From: Heliocidaris erythrogramma
Taxonomy: Eukaryota; Echinodermata; Echinoidea; Camarodonta; Echinometridae
Direction of reading: 5' to 3'
Length of the DNA stretch: 64,000 nucleotides
Assembly (NCBI GenBank): GCA_025617745.1
Contig: CM046868.1
Location: 24,109,608-24,173,607 of the forward strand
The notes under the pieces are model-generated. The model was given only the letters and a program-made list of their open reading frames with translations. It was not told where the DNA came from and did not search any database. Position numbers and translations under genes: made by a program. Positions 32,701 through 43,607 of this stretch are shown one piece after another; positions within the stretch are counted from its first letter, which is position 1; the number at the start of each line of letters is the position of its first letter.

Positions 32701-33623
32701 TGACGATGAATCAACTTCAAATGTGAGTAGATCATTATCGCAGCCTATTTATCCGAACCAAGGTCTGTGCAACAAATTCGATCATTTTTCTTGCGATTTG
32801 TCATTGTGTATAATAACTAAATTAAGACTCAAGAGAAATAGAATTAAATTATAGTGTGAATGTGAGATGTCACAGCCAGGGCCCAGGTCTGAGATAGTGT
32901 GTTTGTAAGAATCTTCATTCAAATTGAAACTGAAAGAAGAATTCAAGAAGGAAGAATGAGGAGGAGAAGAAGAAGAAGGAATCTATTTATAAATGAAGGT
33001 ATGCCAAGATGTAATTAGAATCAACACCAGACATGTCAATTGGTGATTGGCGAACTGGCTTAACCTGTGTGAGTTGTGACGAAGTACCTCCCCCCCCCCC
33101 CCCCCCTGTAAAGATACCAACAGAAATTGATTTGAAGGGGGGAAGTCTAGTACAGGCTTTTGCAAGTCAGAGTCACAGTAATGTTTGAATGTATACACAC
33201 ATGTATGTATGTATGTAACCTGTGTGAGTTGTGACGAAGTACCTCCCCCTCCCCCCCCCCCCCCCCCCCATGTATGTATGTATATCTAATTGTGACTCCA
33301 AAGATTCAACTACACCTAGTCGCTAGTGGTACCAGTTCACAAATTTAATGATTTTATGATTTTTTTTCACCAAAACAGTATTTCCATACTTGAATTTTGA
33401 ACAGGGTGGAATGTGCACTTTACATTATTTGCACTTTACATTATTTGCATTATTTTACCCCTACTTTATTCACTGTTGTTTTTCTTTTTTCTTACTCAAT
33501 GTAGAAATTTGTGATGGATCGAGAGAGAGCTGATCTAGAACGCGTCACCATCCAGTTCCTCTGCAAATTCACGGATGTTTACTTGGATGCCGTAGCAGCA
33601 TGTAGAGCCTACCCAACCTGCTG
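32615..33623 (+). CDS. Possible two-exon gene or gene fragment, unrecognised
   Basis: An ATG frame at 32615 (MQPLLAYLPRKIAKSRG..., acidic DGDDDES) runs to AAT|GTGAGT at about 32722. A plausible acceptor TTACTCAATGTAG at 33505 leads into a phase-matching frame (KFVMDRERADLERVTIQFLC) that stops at 33622. The join is only a guess from splice-like sites. The first exon lies in one arm of a foldback, which argues for a repeat-derived transcript. The segment ADLERVTIQFLCKF..V.....R.YP faintly recalls the start of Rev7/MAD2L2 HORMA proteins, but this is too weak to name. Confidence 0.2.
33063..33280. repeat. Duplicated block with long C-runs and (TGTA)n
   Basis: AACCTGTGTGAGTTGTGACG followed by AAGTACCTCCCC and a C-run occurs at 33063 and again at 33219. 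The second copy is embedded in (TGTA)n microsatellite, so the microsatellite surrounds a transposed or duplicated piece. Confidence 0.85.
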
Positions 33624-33707
33624 AAGAAAGGCCTGGACCGAGCAGCCGGCCTGCATCATGGTGTAGATGTGGTGGAAGATGTGTGCCCATGCCAAAGGAG
33701 GTAGAGA

Positions 33708-33965
33708 ATGTGTGTGTGTTGCCATGTCCGCACCTGCGTCATGACTGCTCAATACTTCACTGATGCATTTCTAAATGGCAATGTCTTGGCTGCATGCATG
33801 TCAGCAAGCAACAATGTATTTCCAAGGGGCATTCCGAGGTTGAATGAATCGTACCGGCATTATGCCTGCAAACAATTCACGTATATCACTAGGCCTAATA
33901 TTCACCGTGGGTACTTGGAGCAGGAAACAGGAGAGTTGGTCCATCATGTGCTACACTGCGGATAA
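33708..33965 (+). other. Short ORF of unknown nature
   Basis: 85 codons, Cys/His-containing, with no recognised domain. The surroundings 33966-34670 show no other gene. Could be a decayed exon or chance. Confidence 0.15.
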
Positions 33966-34712
33966 GGTATGCCTATCTATCCCCAACGAGGGCTTACAAG
34001 CTAGGGCTTCGTCAATGGAGTACAAGATTGAAATCCATATAACATCAAAACTGGTCTTGATCTTTTTTTATGTCTGCTTTTGTTGAAATTTAGATCTGCT
34101 GGACATAGAACTGTTATCCTTCTTTCAAAAATTGTTTATTATAGTTCCTGTTTATATTCACCTTTTCTTGGTGATTGTAGCATGTATGTACCAAAGAAAG
34201 CATTTTCTGTGTGTAATCATTTAACATAATGTTTACGTTAACATTTATCAGAGAGGAAATATATTCATGTCATTTGAAACAAACAAAAATGTTATCTGAT
34301 AAAGGGTTTCCGTTATGACATTGTATAAACTTCATTTTAATCTATTTCCCCCTGTGTATTTCAACACATTCCATGACCATGAATATGCATGTCTTCTGTG
34401 ATGTTTTTCTATTTATGATGAATATTTAGTCTGATTTGTCATGCTGTTTTTAGCTGAACTAGCAGTCCATTGGGTTTGCTACATGCTGAACATTGTGTGA
34501 AGTGAGATGCACATGAATTACATAAACTTCAATAAGGATTTGCCATTTGGTGATCATAAGAAGTGGTTGATCAAAACGATTGTAATATATTGTATCAATG
34601 CATGTGTTACAACCAAACAATATCACTTGCCAGCGTATAAGTGAATGTGTGTGATGTACATTTAATAACATATCTTTTGTATATATCATAAAGAAATGTG
34701 AGAAAATTACAA

Positions 34713-34784
34713 TGCCCCTACCGGGATTCGAACCCGGGACCCTGGATTACATGACCAGTGCTCTACCAACTGAGCTAATTGTAA
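34713..34784 (-). tRNA. tRNA-like sequence, Thr(TGT)-like, inverted copy
   Basis: The - strand reads AGCTCAGTTGGTAGAGCACTGG (D arm), an anticodon arm with loop CATGTAA, and GGGTTCGAATCCC (T arm, perfect B box). In standard numbering the anticodon would be TGT (Thr), but position 33 is A instead of the invariant T. The 5' acceptor half is replaced by TTACAATT and cannot pair with the 3' half, so the gene is probably not functional. The module sits between mirrored copies of ATATCATAAAGAAATGTGAG. Confidence 0.55.
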
Positions 34785-35029
34785 TTTTCTCACATTTCTT
34801 TATGATATATTTAATTTACTTCAATCCTATCAATTATGATATTTAATTACAAATTTAATTGTCCTCTATGGAAATTTGTTGGCATGGATTTGCCCGACTT
34901 TAGAGGGAAGACCCCTCTCATTGGTAGGCCATTATAGCGTACGATGGAATTGGTATGGATGTACCCCCTACGCTCGATGGAAAGAGAGGGGCTATAATTA
35001 TGTGAGATTGTTACTTTGCTTCGACGGGA

Positions 35030-35101
35030 GCCCGGATAGCTCAGTTGGTAGAGCACTGGTCATGTAATTCAGGGTCCCGGGTTCGAATCCCGGTCGGGGC
35101 A
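35030..35101 (+). tRNA. tRNA-like gene, Thr(TGT)-like
   Basis: GCCCGGATAGCTCAGTTGGT begins a 72-base cloverleaf: D stem GCTC/GAGC, anticodon stem CTGGT/TTCAG with a T-T mismatch, loop CATGTAA, T arm CCCGG-GTTCGAA-..CCGG, acceptor GCCCGGA/TCGGGGC with one G-G mismatch, then A. The anticodon reads TGT if the loop is standard, but the base before it is A, not T. A CAT (Met) reading would need a 9-base loop. It may be a pseudogene or part of a tRNA-bearing repeat. It shares about 65 bp of 3' flank with the copy at 34713. Confidence 0.55.
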
Positions 35102-35159
35102 TTGTAATTTTCTCACATTTCTTTATGATATATTCAATTTACTTCAATCCTATCAATTA

Positions 35160-36148
35160 TGATATTTAATATATTTTGTACCTATCTGTGTTTCTGACTG
35201 TAATCATTGTATTTAGGTATTTATGGTATTATAAACTGCAATATGTCAATGTTGCAATATTCAATGAAAATACCCTTGCCATCATGTTCCTGTGTGAATG
35301 TCCATAATATAATTCAATATGAAAACTATACATATGTTCAAAATAAATCTGCCAGTGAACGTTGCCATTTTCAGTTGAATGTTTGGTAGCCTTTTATAAT
35401 GTGATCACACCACATAGTGAAGTTGTTTTCCTTCCAAGATTTACTTTTATTGTGATCTGTTTACACTGTTTGTTTTAGAATTTGCTTATGCATAGATCCA
35501 CAAACCTTTCCTGAAGTATGCCTACATGTATACTGTTGAAAGTATAGTTTTACACTTCTCAGGTGATTTTTGTATTATATGTATTACAGTTTGATATACA
35601 CGTATTCTAGATCCACAAACTTGCTTTGTAACATGCACATTTAGTGTTGAAATAATAGTTTTGCAATATGAAGTTGATTTCTTCTCATACTAGTTGTATA
35701 GATTTATCAGAAATTATATAATTTTTAAGAAACGTATGTATTATGCATACAGGGACATTTCTGTTAATTTTTTTATATGCCATTTGCTATTCCATATGGT
35801 ATGCCTACATGTATACTATAAAGTATAGTTTTATACTACTGAGCTGATTTTTGTATATATTTTAGTGTTGACAATATATTTTCAATGTTCAGTTGATTTT
35901 TACTCTCACTTGGGTAGTTTTATTACAAGTTATACATGTATTATTTAAAAGAAACTTAAAAGTATTACATACAGGAACACCTTTTCTACTTTTTTTCCCC
36001 TTGTGATTTGCCATTAATTTTGCAATGGCACTGCATGTAACATGTAAGGAAGTAAATGACAGCATGAAAAAGTACTCTTCATTGTGTGTACGTGTCAGAA
36101 GTTTTGAAGTATTGTAATCTACATTCCTTTTATTTCATTTTATTTTTG
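35160..36148. other. AT-rich intergenic DNA with diffuse repeats
   Basis: Blocks such as ATGCCTACATGTATACTRTTGAAAGTATAGTTTTA recur loosely near 35520, 35640 and 35810, suggesting degraded tandem repeats of about 150-300 bp. No gene. Confidence 0.4.
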
Positions 36149-36150
36149 TA

Positions 36151-36322
36151 CAGTGGAGCATCATTAATGAACTTCTTGGAACCAAGGAAATTCCCTCTTT
36201 ATATCGAAACCTTGTTATACCAGGGCTAAAAAAACAATAGAATACAAAAAATTGGGACTGGCAAAAATACTGTCTTATAATGAGTTTGTTATACCATTGT
36301 TCTTTGTAAGGAGGTTCCACTG
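36151..36322. mobile_element. 172-bp MITE with CAGTGGAGC/GGTTCCACTG ends
   Basis: CAGTGGAGC at the left mirrors GGTTCCACTG at the right, flanked by TA on both sides (36149-36150, 36323-36324). TA borders and CAGTGGAACC-type ends fit pogo/Tc1-mariner-mobilised MITEs. Confidence 0.75.
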
Positions 36323-36379
36323 TACAAGGTATATATTTGGTAATTTGGAGGAAGGCATATGGAGTGAGATAGGAGAGAA

Positions 36380-36810
36380 GAGAAACAGGAGGAAAATAGA
36401 GAGAAAGAGAGAGAGAATAGGGGAGAGAACAAGGGAGAAAAATTATCAAGGTCATGAGAGAAAGAGAGAGTGAAAGATAAGATAGAGAAACGGAACGAGC
36501 TAGAATCAGGGCTGTCAAGTAAAGTTTTCCTCCTCAAGTTTATCAATTTCAAAATTAAGATTAATCTATAATTCTATTATCAGGCCCCCTTTTTATTTCT
36601 TATTTTTAAAATTTCTGTCAACTCTTTGCACGATGGCAATTCACGAAGTTAGTGTCCAGTTTTTAAAGATCGATTCCCCTCTTTCGAAATCAGCCAGAGA
36701 AGAGAAAGAGGAGGGAGAGAGAGAACAAGGGAGATAAATTATCAAGGTCATGAGAGAAAGAGAGAGAGATTGAAAGATAAGATAGAGAAACGGAACTAAG
36801 TGAGAACAAA
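36380..36810. repeat. Duplicated AGAG-rich block
   Basis: A ~90-bp block (AGAGAACAAGGGAGA..., ATTATCAAGGTCATGAGAGA..., GATAGAGAAACGGAAC) occurs at about 36410-36500 and 36712-36800, in (GA)-rich sequence. Confidence 0.8.
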
Positions 36811-37204
36811 AGAGAAAGTGGAAGGGAATATTAGCGGGTGTAAGGCCATCGCCAGGTTTCACCTCCGGGCGCACCCGGCGCTGGCGACCGTATAGCCCGT
36901 GGAGGTACACTGTACGATTTGCAAATGGTGTGCAGCTCAAGCAGATACAACACGAACTTTTTATTCAAACTTTCCCTGGAGGAAACAAGCAGCCCACGTC
37001 CAAATTTATTTCTTTGTGTTCAATCCGCAAATTGTACGCGCTGTGGATACGTAATCTCGTCTGTCTCTCCTCTCGACCTCCATTTCGTTCGAAAACCGCT
37101 ATTATTTTCGTGCCTCTCGTCTAGGCATAGGCCATAGCATGGAGTATCCCGAAACTGAAACATAGCGTATTGCTGGCAAGCTTAGCTCAAGCCCTAGTCC
37201 ACTG

Positions 37205-37305
37205 CCTGATCGGTCTGACGATAATAGCCGATGAAGCTACATTATATGACATCAGCCGATAGAGGGCCGATATTGTACACGATAATTGGAGTTGTCAGAC
37301 CGTCC
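37205..37305. repeat. Small inverted repeat with CGGTCTGAC ends
   Basis: CGGTCTGACGATAAT is mirrored by ATAATTGGAGTTGTCAGACCG. A probable ~95-bp foldback remnant. Confidence 0.45.
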
Positions 37306-37623
37306 AGTCGATTTGCTAGATCTCCTCCGTATTTTGAGACCTCCGTAATTAGCATAAGTGAACAAACATGTCATAAATGATCCTGATTGGTGGTTTGAAT
37401 TCATGACGCAATTTTGATTGAATTACCTAATGAATAATTACTAGCCTACTTCGAGTCCATCTCGTATTTTTTTCAGCAATTATTTTGTATTAAGATGATA
37501 TTACAAAAAATATATGTGAATTTAAGCAAAGAAAAATACTCATATTGATTTAATATTTGCTTAAAATTTGTTGAAATATTTTTTGTTCCTTTGAGAAAAT
37601 AAAATTATTCACAACATTTTAAA

Positions 37624-37926
37624 ATGTTACGCAACACAAAGACTATCTTAAACAGATGTACGCGTCCGTTCATTTCACAGTACACACAAAAGGGATCCAT
37701 CAACATGCAGCCACCACGGGATGAGCAAGTGAGAGGTGCATTGGACTATGCACAGAGTAAAATTGGTTTTGAACTGCATTCACAACAACGCAACGTTCTT
37801 CACTGGATTCTTTTGTCAAATGTTAATGTCTCGTGGAGCCCAGAAAAAGTTAGCTGGAATCGAACTAATATTATACATGTATTGATCGGCATTTTCGCTA
37901 TCTTCTCTATCTTCTCAACAAATTAA
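37624..37926 (+). pseudogene. Possible RecQ-like helicase N-terminal fragment
   Basis: The 100-codon frame contains EQVRGALDYAQSKIGFELHS then QQRNVLHWIL, similar in layout to the Q-motif region that precedes motif I in the many RecQ-like genes of marine invertebrates (ALxxA...LGF.L...Q..V....L). No Walker A motif (GxGKS) follows, so if correct it is a broken fragment. Identification is weak. Confidence 0.25.
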
Positions 37927-38171
37927 AATAAAAATTAGGAAGTCTCATTTCTTTCTGACTCTGATTTCGACAAATGCAAATTTCGGGACAGAATACTGGA
38001 CGACAAGAAACATGTAATAAATACTGGTACACATGGATACAAGTCATGTTTTAAAGACTGAAATTTGTCCTACTTTTGACAATATTTCCAAGTTTTTTCG
38101 TGAATCTTTTACACACATGACACATGCATTATTCTATGGGTGATATTTTGTGCAACATGAAAGTCAGGTAC

Positions 38172-38292
38172 CGGGGCAGCATTTCATGAACATGTCAGAC
38201 GAAAAAAAGCTTACAGATCTGACAAATACGTCATCATAAACAACTTGTCATATCTGACATAAATACCGTTTCACAAAGCCGCCATTTGGTCA
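38172..38292. mobile_element. Small foldback, GGGGCAGCATTTCATGAAC type
   Basis: GGCAGCATTTCATGAACATG and TGTCAGAC are mirrored by GTCATATCTGACA and the CCGTTTCACAAAGCC end. Same style as the other GGGCC/TTTCATAAA elements in the window. Confidence 0.5.
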
Positions 38293-38538
38293 TTTTTTGG
38301 TAGACGTGTCCTAATTTGTCAGTAGGTTGTAATAAAAAAAGGTCTAGAATCTAGACTACTCAAGCCCCTGCGCTGGCGCTGGCAGGCTATTGACAAATTG
38401 TCCGAGCGATTCCGGAAATCTCCGAACTTGCTTTTGCTGGGACAGCAGAAATACACGGGCACCGACGACGGACCGCCTTTAATATATTAATTGTTTGTGA
38501 ACTTGTAATTTGAGGAATCAGGTCTTGGATTCCTTTAT

Positions 38539-38747
38539 CAGCGGCGTATCCAGGATTTCCCAATAGGGGGGGGGGCGCCAGGAATTATTGTTCGCCGTCA
38601 TGTGGGAGAAATTTTTGCTTCTGAAGAAGGCCGAGATGCAAAATAGTGCTATAGGCCTATAGCCTAGGCCTAGTGCTATATTTTTTTTTTTTTACGACGG
38701 CCAATAGGGGGGGGCGTGCCTGTTGCGCCCCCCTGGATACGTCACTG
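38539..38747. mobile_element. 209-bp TIR element, CAGCGGCGTATCCAGG ends
   Basis: CAGCGGCGTATCCAGG at the left mirrors CCTGGATACGTCACTG at the right. TTTAT occurs beside both ends. Internal CCAATAGGGGGGGG occurs twice. Non-coding. Confidence 0.85.
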
Positions 38748-38749
38748 TT

Positions 38750-40340
38750 TATGTTAATGAAAAAAGGGTAGGCCTATAAATGTCTTGTCTTTGAAATATG
38801 GTAAAATAAGGGATAAGTTTCCGAAAGTGTCCTTACAATCTTAAAAATAGGCTTATTTCAAAGTAGGCCTAGGATTTTGTCCTTGTTTTGACGTAAAAAG
38901 GGGCGTTAAATTTCACAAAATGTCCTTGAAATTGACTGCAAAAATTGCATTTGTGATAAGTTGCCCTAATTTCGCCCTTGCTCTAATTTCGCCCCCCAAG
39001 CGCAACAAAGGTACCCAGGTCCCAGCGCGTTTAATGCATTTAAACGCGTGGGACTACGCGTAAGAAACTATATAACGCTTAGCCTTAAGTTAGGCCGAAG
39101 GCAACGGAGAAAAATGAGGGCAAAAAATGTAAGTATTGGCTTAATATTTCGTATTTTAATCAAAATAATGTAGAAAATCATTAAAATGGAAGTTTCATAC
39201 CGTCAGTGAATGTCTAGAGTCATAGAATGTCGAAAATTATGTATGTTTCCACGACGTATTCCCACTGTCCGAGCGTTTCATGGAAATCGCCATTTTGTGA
39301 GTAATGTTGTGCTGCCAGCTACGTCGCTCTCGTAATGGCAAATGTTGACGATGTTGGCGAATGTTGACGATGTTGGCGAATGTTGACGATATTGGCGAAT
39401 GTTGACGCCATCTTTAGTCACTGTGATGGAGTGGGGGGGGGGGACGAAATTAAGTATTATAAGATGGCTAAGTAATTTCCAGCTGGCTGATTGGTCAAAG
39501 TGTACCACGTGAGCATTCTCGAAAAATGATTTTGTTTAGGTTAAAATTATTTCATTAAAATGTCATATTCAAATATAATTTTCAGTCATGCACGTTACTG
39601 GTAAAACAAAAGGAGAATTAATATTGTTTTAACATATTAATCCGACTTGCATCCACGGCAATACACATGTAGCTCACACAACACACAAAATCTATTTCTA
39701 CTGCCACCCTGGTACACCAGACCATGTTGAAAAAGAAATTGAACTTACGTCACAAATTATTAGCTGCTGTAATTTGTCAATACGTTGAATCTTTTGAAAC
39801 TGTTGGAAACTTTTCAAACTCTTTGTTTTGTATTTATTGTTGTTGAAGTTTGGAAACATCCCTACTGTAACCAGTTCTCTGTCGATTCTCCTAGTATATA
39901 CCTGAAAGAAGTCAAAGTCGAAAAGAATGAAGAGTAGACTCTATGGATTTGCATTATCATATGCATATTCAGCGAAGGCTCGAATAGTCTCGGAGAAGAG
40001 TCCGGAGCCAATTTTTCTACGGTAAGTGGAATATTAATTTCAAAATGTTCATTGTTATTTTGCTTGTATTCTAAATGTAAATCTTCTATATTTCTGTCTC
40101 GTCCAGAGTATATTGGGCTCGCGTTAGAAATTACTTAGCCATCTTATAAAAGGAATAACGCATTTTCCCGTCGTTGTCTAGCGACTATGCAGTGCACTCG
40201 AGGTTTCTTCTTCGCATGCACACTGCAATTTTCTTAGTCTTACTCTAGCAACTACCTCAGGAGTGCTACTGCAGTACTGCAGGAATAAACAGTCCCAAAA
40301 AGCCAAATCCAAAGCAAAGGCTGTATCTTTCGGAACGGCC
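38750..40340. other. Intergenic, small tandem repeat only
   Basis: Contains a 19-bp tandem repeat (ATGTTGACGATGTTGGCGA, about 3.5 copies) at 39342-39408 and a G-run at 39434. No gene recognised. Confidence 0.5.
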
Positions 40341-40348
40341 CCCTCCCC

Positions 40349-40618
40349 CAGGCCCGTAGCCAGGGTTTCTAGGGGTGGGTCGTTTTTGGCAAAAGTGGAC
40401 CTTTTTGTCATAATCAATACGGACCTGCCGCAAAGGCAGGTCCTTGCTAGGGTGGTCCGGGGGCATGCTGCCCCCGGAAAATTTTAAAATCTAGATGCTT
40501 TCTGCTGCAATTTAAGGTGTGTGTGTGTGTTTTTTTTCATGAAAAAGCGGACCTCAGCCCAATTAGAAGGGGGGGGGGGGTCGTCCGACCCCTCCGACCC
40601 CCACTGGCTACGGGCCTG
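40349..40618. mobile_element. 270-bp TIR element, CAGGCCCGTAGCCAGG ends
   Basis: CAGGCCCGTAGCCAGGG at the left mirrors CCACTGGCTACGGGCCTG at the right, with TCCCC beside each end. Terminal sequence of this kind is very common in marine invertebrate genomes. Contains (GT)n, T-run and G-run. Confidence 0.85.
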
Positions 40619-40937
40619 TCCCCAAAGGGGGAAACTTCCTTTCGTTCAGGCCCCAGACCTAAACTGTTTAAACAAGGCTAATACTACTATAGCGGCAATT
40701 CTAGCAATCTGGGCCCTTGATACATGTACTAAGGGAATTGCATCGTCTTGGGTTCTCTTCCAAGGGGTGGGATTAGAAGACATTTTGCAGCCGGCTTACT
40801 GGGCCCACCCTAATAACTTTACATTCTGTTATTTTTCAGACGTGGTCACTCAGCCTCGGGGGAACTTCCCATCCCCGCGCAGTCTTGTCTTGCCCACACT
40901 TTGAATAATCTTTAGATCTGTGGGGCCTCTCCCTCCC

Positions 40938-41532
40938 GAGGGGGGGGGGGGGGGGTCACTCACATTATGTGCTACCCACGCGCATCCACACACTTCAAAA
41001 TTGGACCCTTAATGGCGTATCGTGCGAGGTTTAATTTGCACCTCTATACGGCGTCACATCAGAAAAACATACCCTAAATGGCGTCAAAACGCTCATCACT
41101 CCATCCAAAAATACTTTAAGTGGCGTATAAATTATCAAGGTACATGTACAAAGTACAATACCCTTAATGGCGTTTGAAATAAATAACCCCAATTAAACAG
41201 GCAAGCAACAAAATAAGACATGATACTCACATTTCTTTTGTCACAGAAAGACTATGATTTCTTTGATTATCGTTTACTCAAATAAGTAGGAAGTAAAATT
41301 AGAATTAACCTTCGTAGAAACAGATACAAAGCAGAATCTACTGATTATCACAACAATTCATTTTGTACCTACCCTAAGTGTCGAATTTGAAATTTGTGAA
41401 ATGGTACTCTAAACGGCGATTGAAGTTGAAAAACAAAGGAAGACGTCGACAACACCTTAAGCCTGAAAACAGACCCTTTTCGACGTTTTTTGTGGACGAG
41501 CGTGGGTAGCACATAATGTGGTGAGTGACCCC
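40938..41532. mobile_element. ~595-bp MITE with seven spaced ACCCTTAATGGCGT motifs
   Basis: GGTCACTCACATTATGTGCT at the left is mirrored by AGCACATAATGTGGTGAGTG at the right. Variants of ACCCTTAATGGCGTAT lie at 41005, 41041, 41071, 41113, 41160, 41371 and 41405. No ORF of note. Confidence 0.85.
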
Positions 41533-42079
41533 GCTGGGCTCTCCCTGTTTGGGAGGCTATTTGCATCTATTTATTACCCTTAACTATTTCTTCCATGATC
41601 GATCATTATATGACTTCCAGTCACAATTTATGGATGAAGCCTTATTACACGTATAATTACCTTCCTTGCTGAAGGATTCTTACGATTAGTTATTGCCTTT
41701 GTTAATCTGTCCATGATCATTATTACCGATAGTCTTAATTTGTGTAATGAATCACTATTACGCAAAGTTGTTTTTTCAGTCAAGCTGAACGTATACTTGT
41801 ATATTTGATATCTTGACCCTTTGTGGGGTTAGTTATTTTGTTCGAGCTTTGCCGTTTACTTTGTGACATGCTTGATATTACAACTATACTTAGCTTACTA
41901 TAGTTGATTGTTTGGTTTAACCGTTTAGCATTTGAGGACCTTTCCTCGTTAGATCAAAAAAAGTTGCACTTTTAAACTTCCCTCATCCTGAACTTGAGGT
42001 TCTTATGCTGGCTTTCATCATCCCTTTGTGATCGATTGAATTTGCCTATCCTCTGCTTGATCCTTTTGTTGTAATCTAG

Positions 42080-42370
42080 CAGTGTTAAACACTGACAGGT
42101 GAGTATCAGAAATGAAGTAAGTGTCTTATTTGCGAATAATGCATACTCACCTGTCAAGTTTCCCACCCTGCCTCCCCGTGGGATAGGCTTCCTGTTAGAG
42201 GAAGTGACGTGGACGTAGGTCGCGAGGTCGCGAGGTGACCTTTGTGGGTCCCGGGAGCAGGAATAAATTGTGTGGGATAATTACCGGTGTCTTGAGGGTG
42301 GGGTGGGGTGAATAGCAGTGTTAAACACTGACAGGTGAGTATGCATTATTCGCAAATAAGACACTCACGT
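42080..42370. mobile_element. Foldback with AGTGTTAAACACTGACAGGT ends
   Basis: AGCAGTGTTAAACACTGACA followed by GGTGAGTAT occurs at 42079 and again at 42315. GTCTTATTTGCGAATAATGC (42121) is mirrored by GCATTATTCGCAAATAAGAC (42342). The GC-rich centre repeats 20936-21100 in reverse. Confidence 0.8.
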
Positions 42371-42659
42371 TTGAGTGTCATAATTTATACTTTTAAGTGC
42401 AAGTATGAGAGAGGAATAAGGATGAACTTAGATATATACAAATGACAATTAGTCCCATCTTTTATATGCCATTGTATCACGATATATAAATCATTATAGG
42501 TCTTATGTTTTGTTACATATTTCTTTTGTGTATTATCTTTAGTGAAATGGTTTTTATGATGTTACTTTTTTCTTCTGTTGGTTGATATTTTCTTGCATGT
42601 CATTACTGTTTATATTGTAAAATACATCGTCACTTTGATTTGATTGCAGTGTTTTTTCT

Positions 42660-43140
42660 GAAATTGTAAATTTTTTTTTATTTTTTTTTTTTTGGGGGGG
42701 AGGGTTATGTTTTTTAAATGCTGAATACAGTATAGAAAACTATGAATATGGTAAAAAGAGAGGATGAATGAGATAGATATATATAGAGAGAGAGAGAGAG
42801 GGGGGATGAGAACGAGAAGGTTAAGGGATAAGGACTGTAAGAAAAGGATACAGAAAGAGATTGAGAGGAAATGAAAGGAAATAATGCAAGACTAGAAAGA
42901 AACTGAAGGAAATTACTGACAAATTTTGAAATCTGAATGTGGTATGGAAGATATGAAATTTGCAACAGAGAGAGAGGGGGGGGGGGTGTAGAGGAAAATA
43001 TTAAAAGCAATGATATGAATAAAATGCATGCATGAAGACAGAGAGAGAACATGGAAATACAGAACTCGGTCGAAGAAAAACAGTATGGAAAAATCCCTGT
43101 GAGAGACTAAATAGAGAGAGGGAGAGAGAGAGAGAGATGA
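42660..43140. repeat. (GA)n / purine-rich low-complexity DNA
   Basis: Poly-T then poly-G at 42669-42703, then GA-rich stretches at 42786-42805, 42967-42985 and 43110-43138. No gene. Confidence 0.8.
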
Positions 43141-43607
43141 GAAAAGGGTTAGATTGTTTAGATACCTGTTCTACAATGTCATGTACTTGAATACAAATGT
43201 AATTGATATTAATCTAACAGGGTAAATCATTTTTCTCCATCAAACGAATTATGAATAAACTTCACATCTGCAAATGTTACAAATAATGGATTACATTTTA
43301 TATAGATGTATTTCTTTAATAGAATACACACAGGTACAGTTATATATCAATTCCATATACAAAAGGAAAGAGATACTATGTTAATAATACACAAAAGTAT
43401 GATATTCATACAACAAACAAACGCTTAACATTTTTCACCACATTACGCATGTAATGTAATGATATGGGCGATACTGTTCTAGCGCCAGCTATCGACATGA
43501 TGTATGTTGATGCCGGAGTATGATGCCAGTAAAGAATGCACACTGAATCACAATTTTGAGTCTCTAAAGTCTGTTATTATGCCTCCATAGTATAAACCTT
43601 TATATTC

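Noticed and set aside
33507..33623. MAD2L2/Rev7 first exon
   Set aside because: Only a handful of scattered matches, an early stop, and no further HORMA exons; kept only as an unnamed possible exon.
40521..40904. 127-codon ORF after the CCCGTAGCCAGG element
   Set aside because: Starts inside the TIR element, crosses a G-run and has no recognisable domain.
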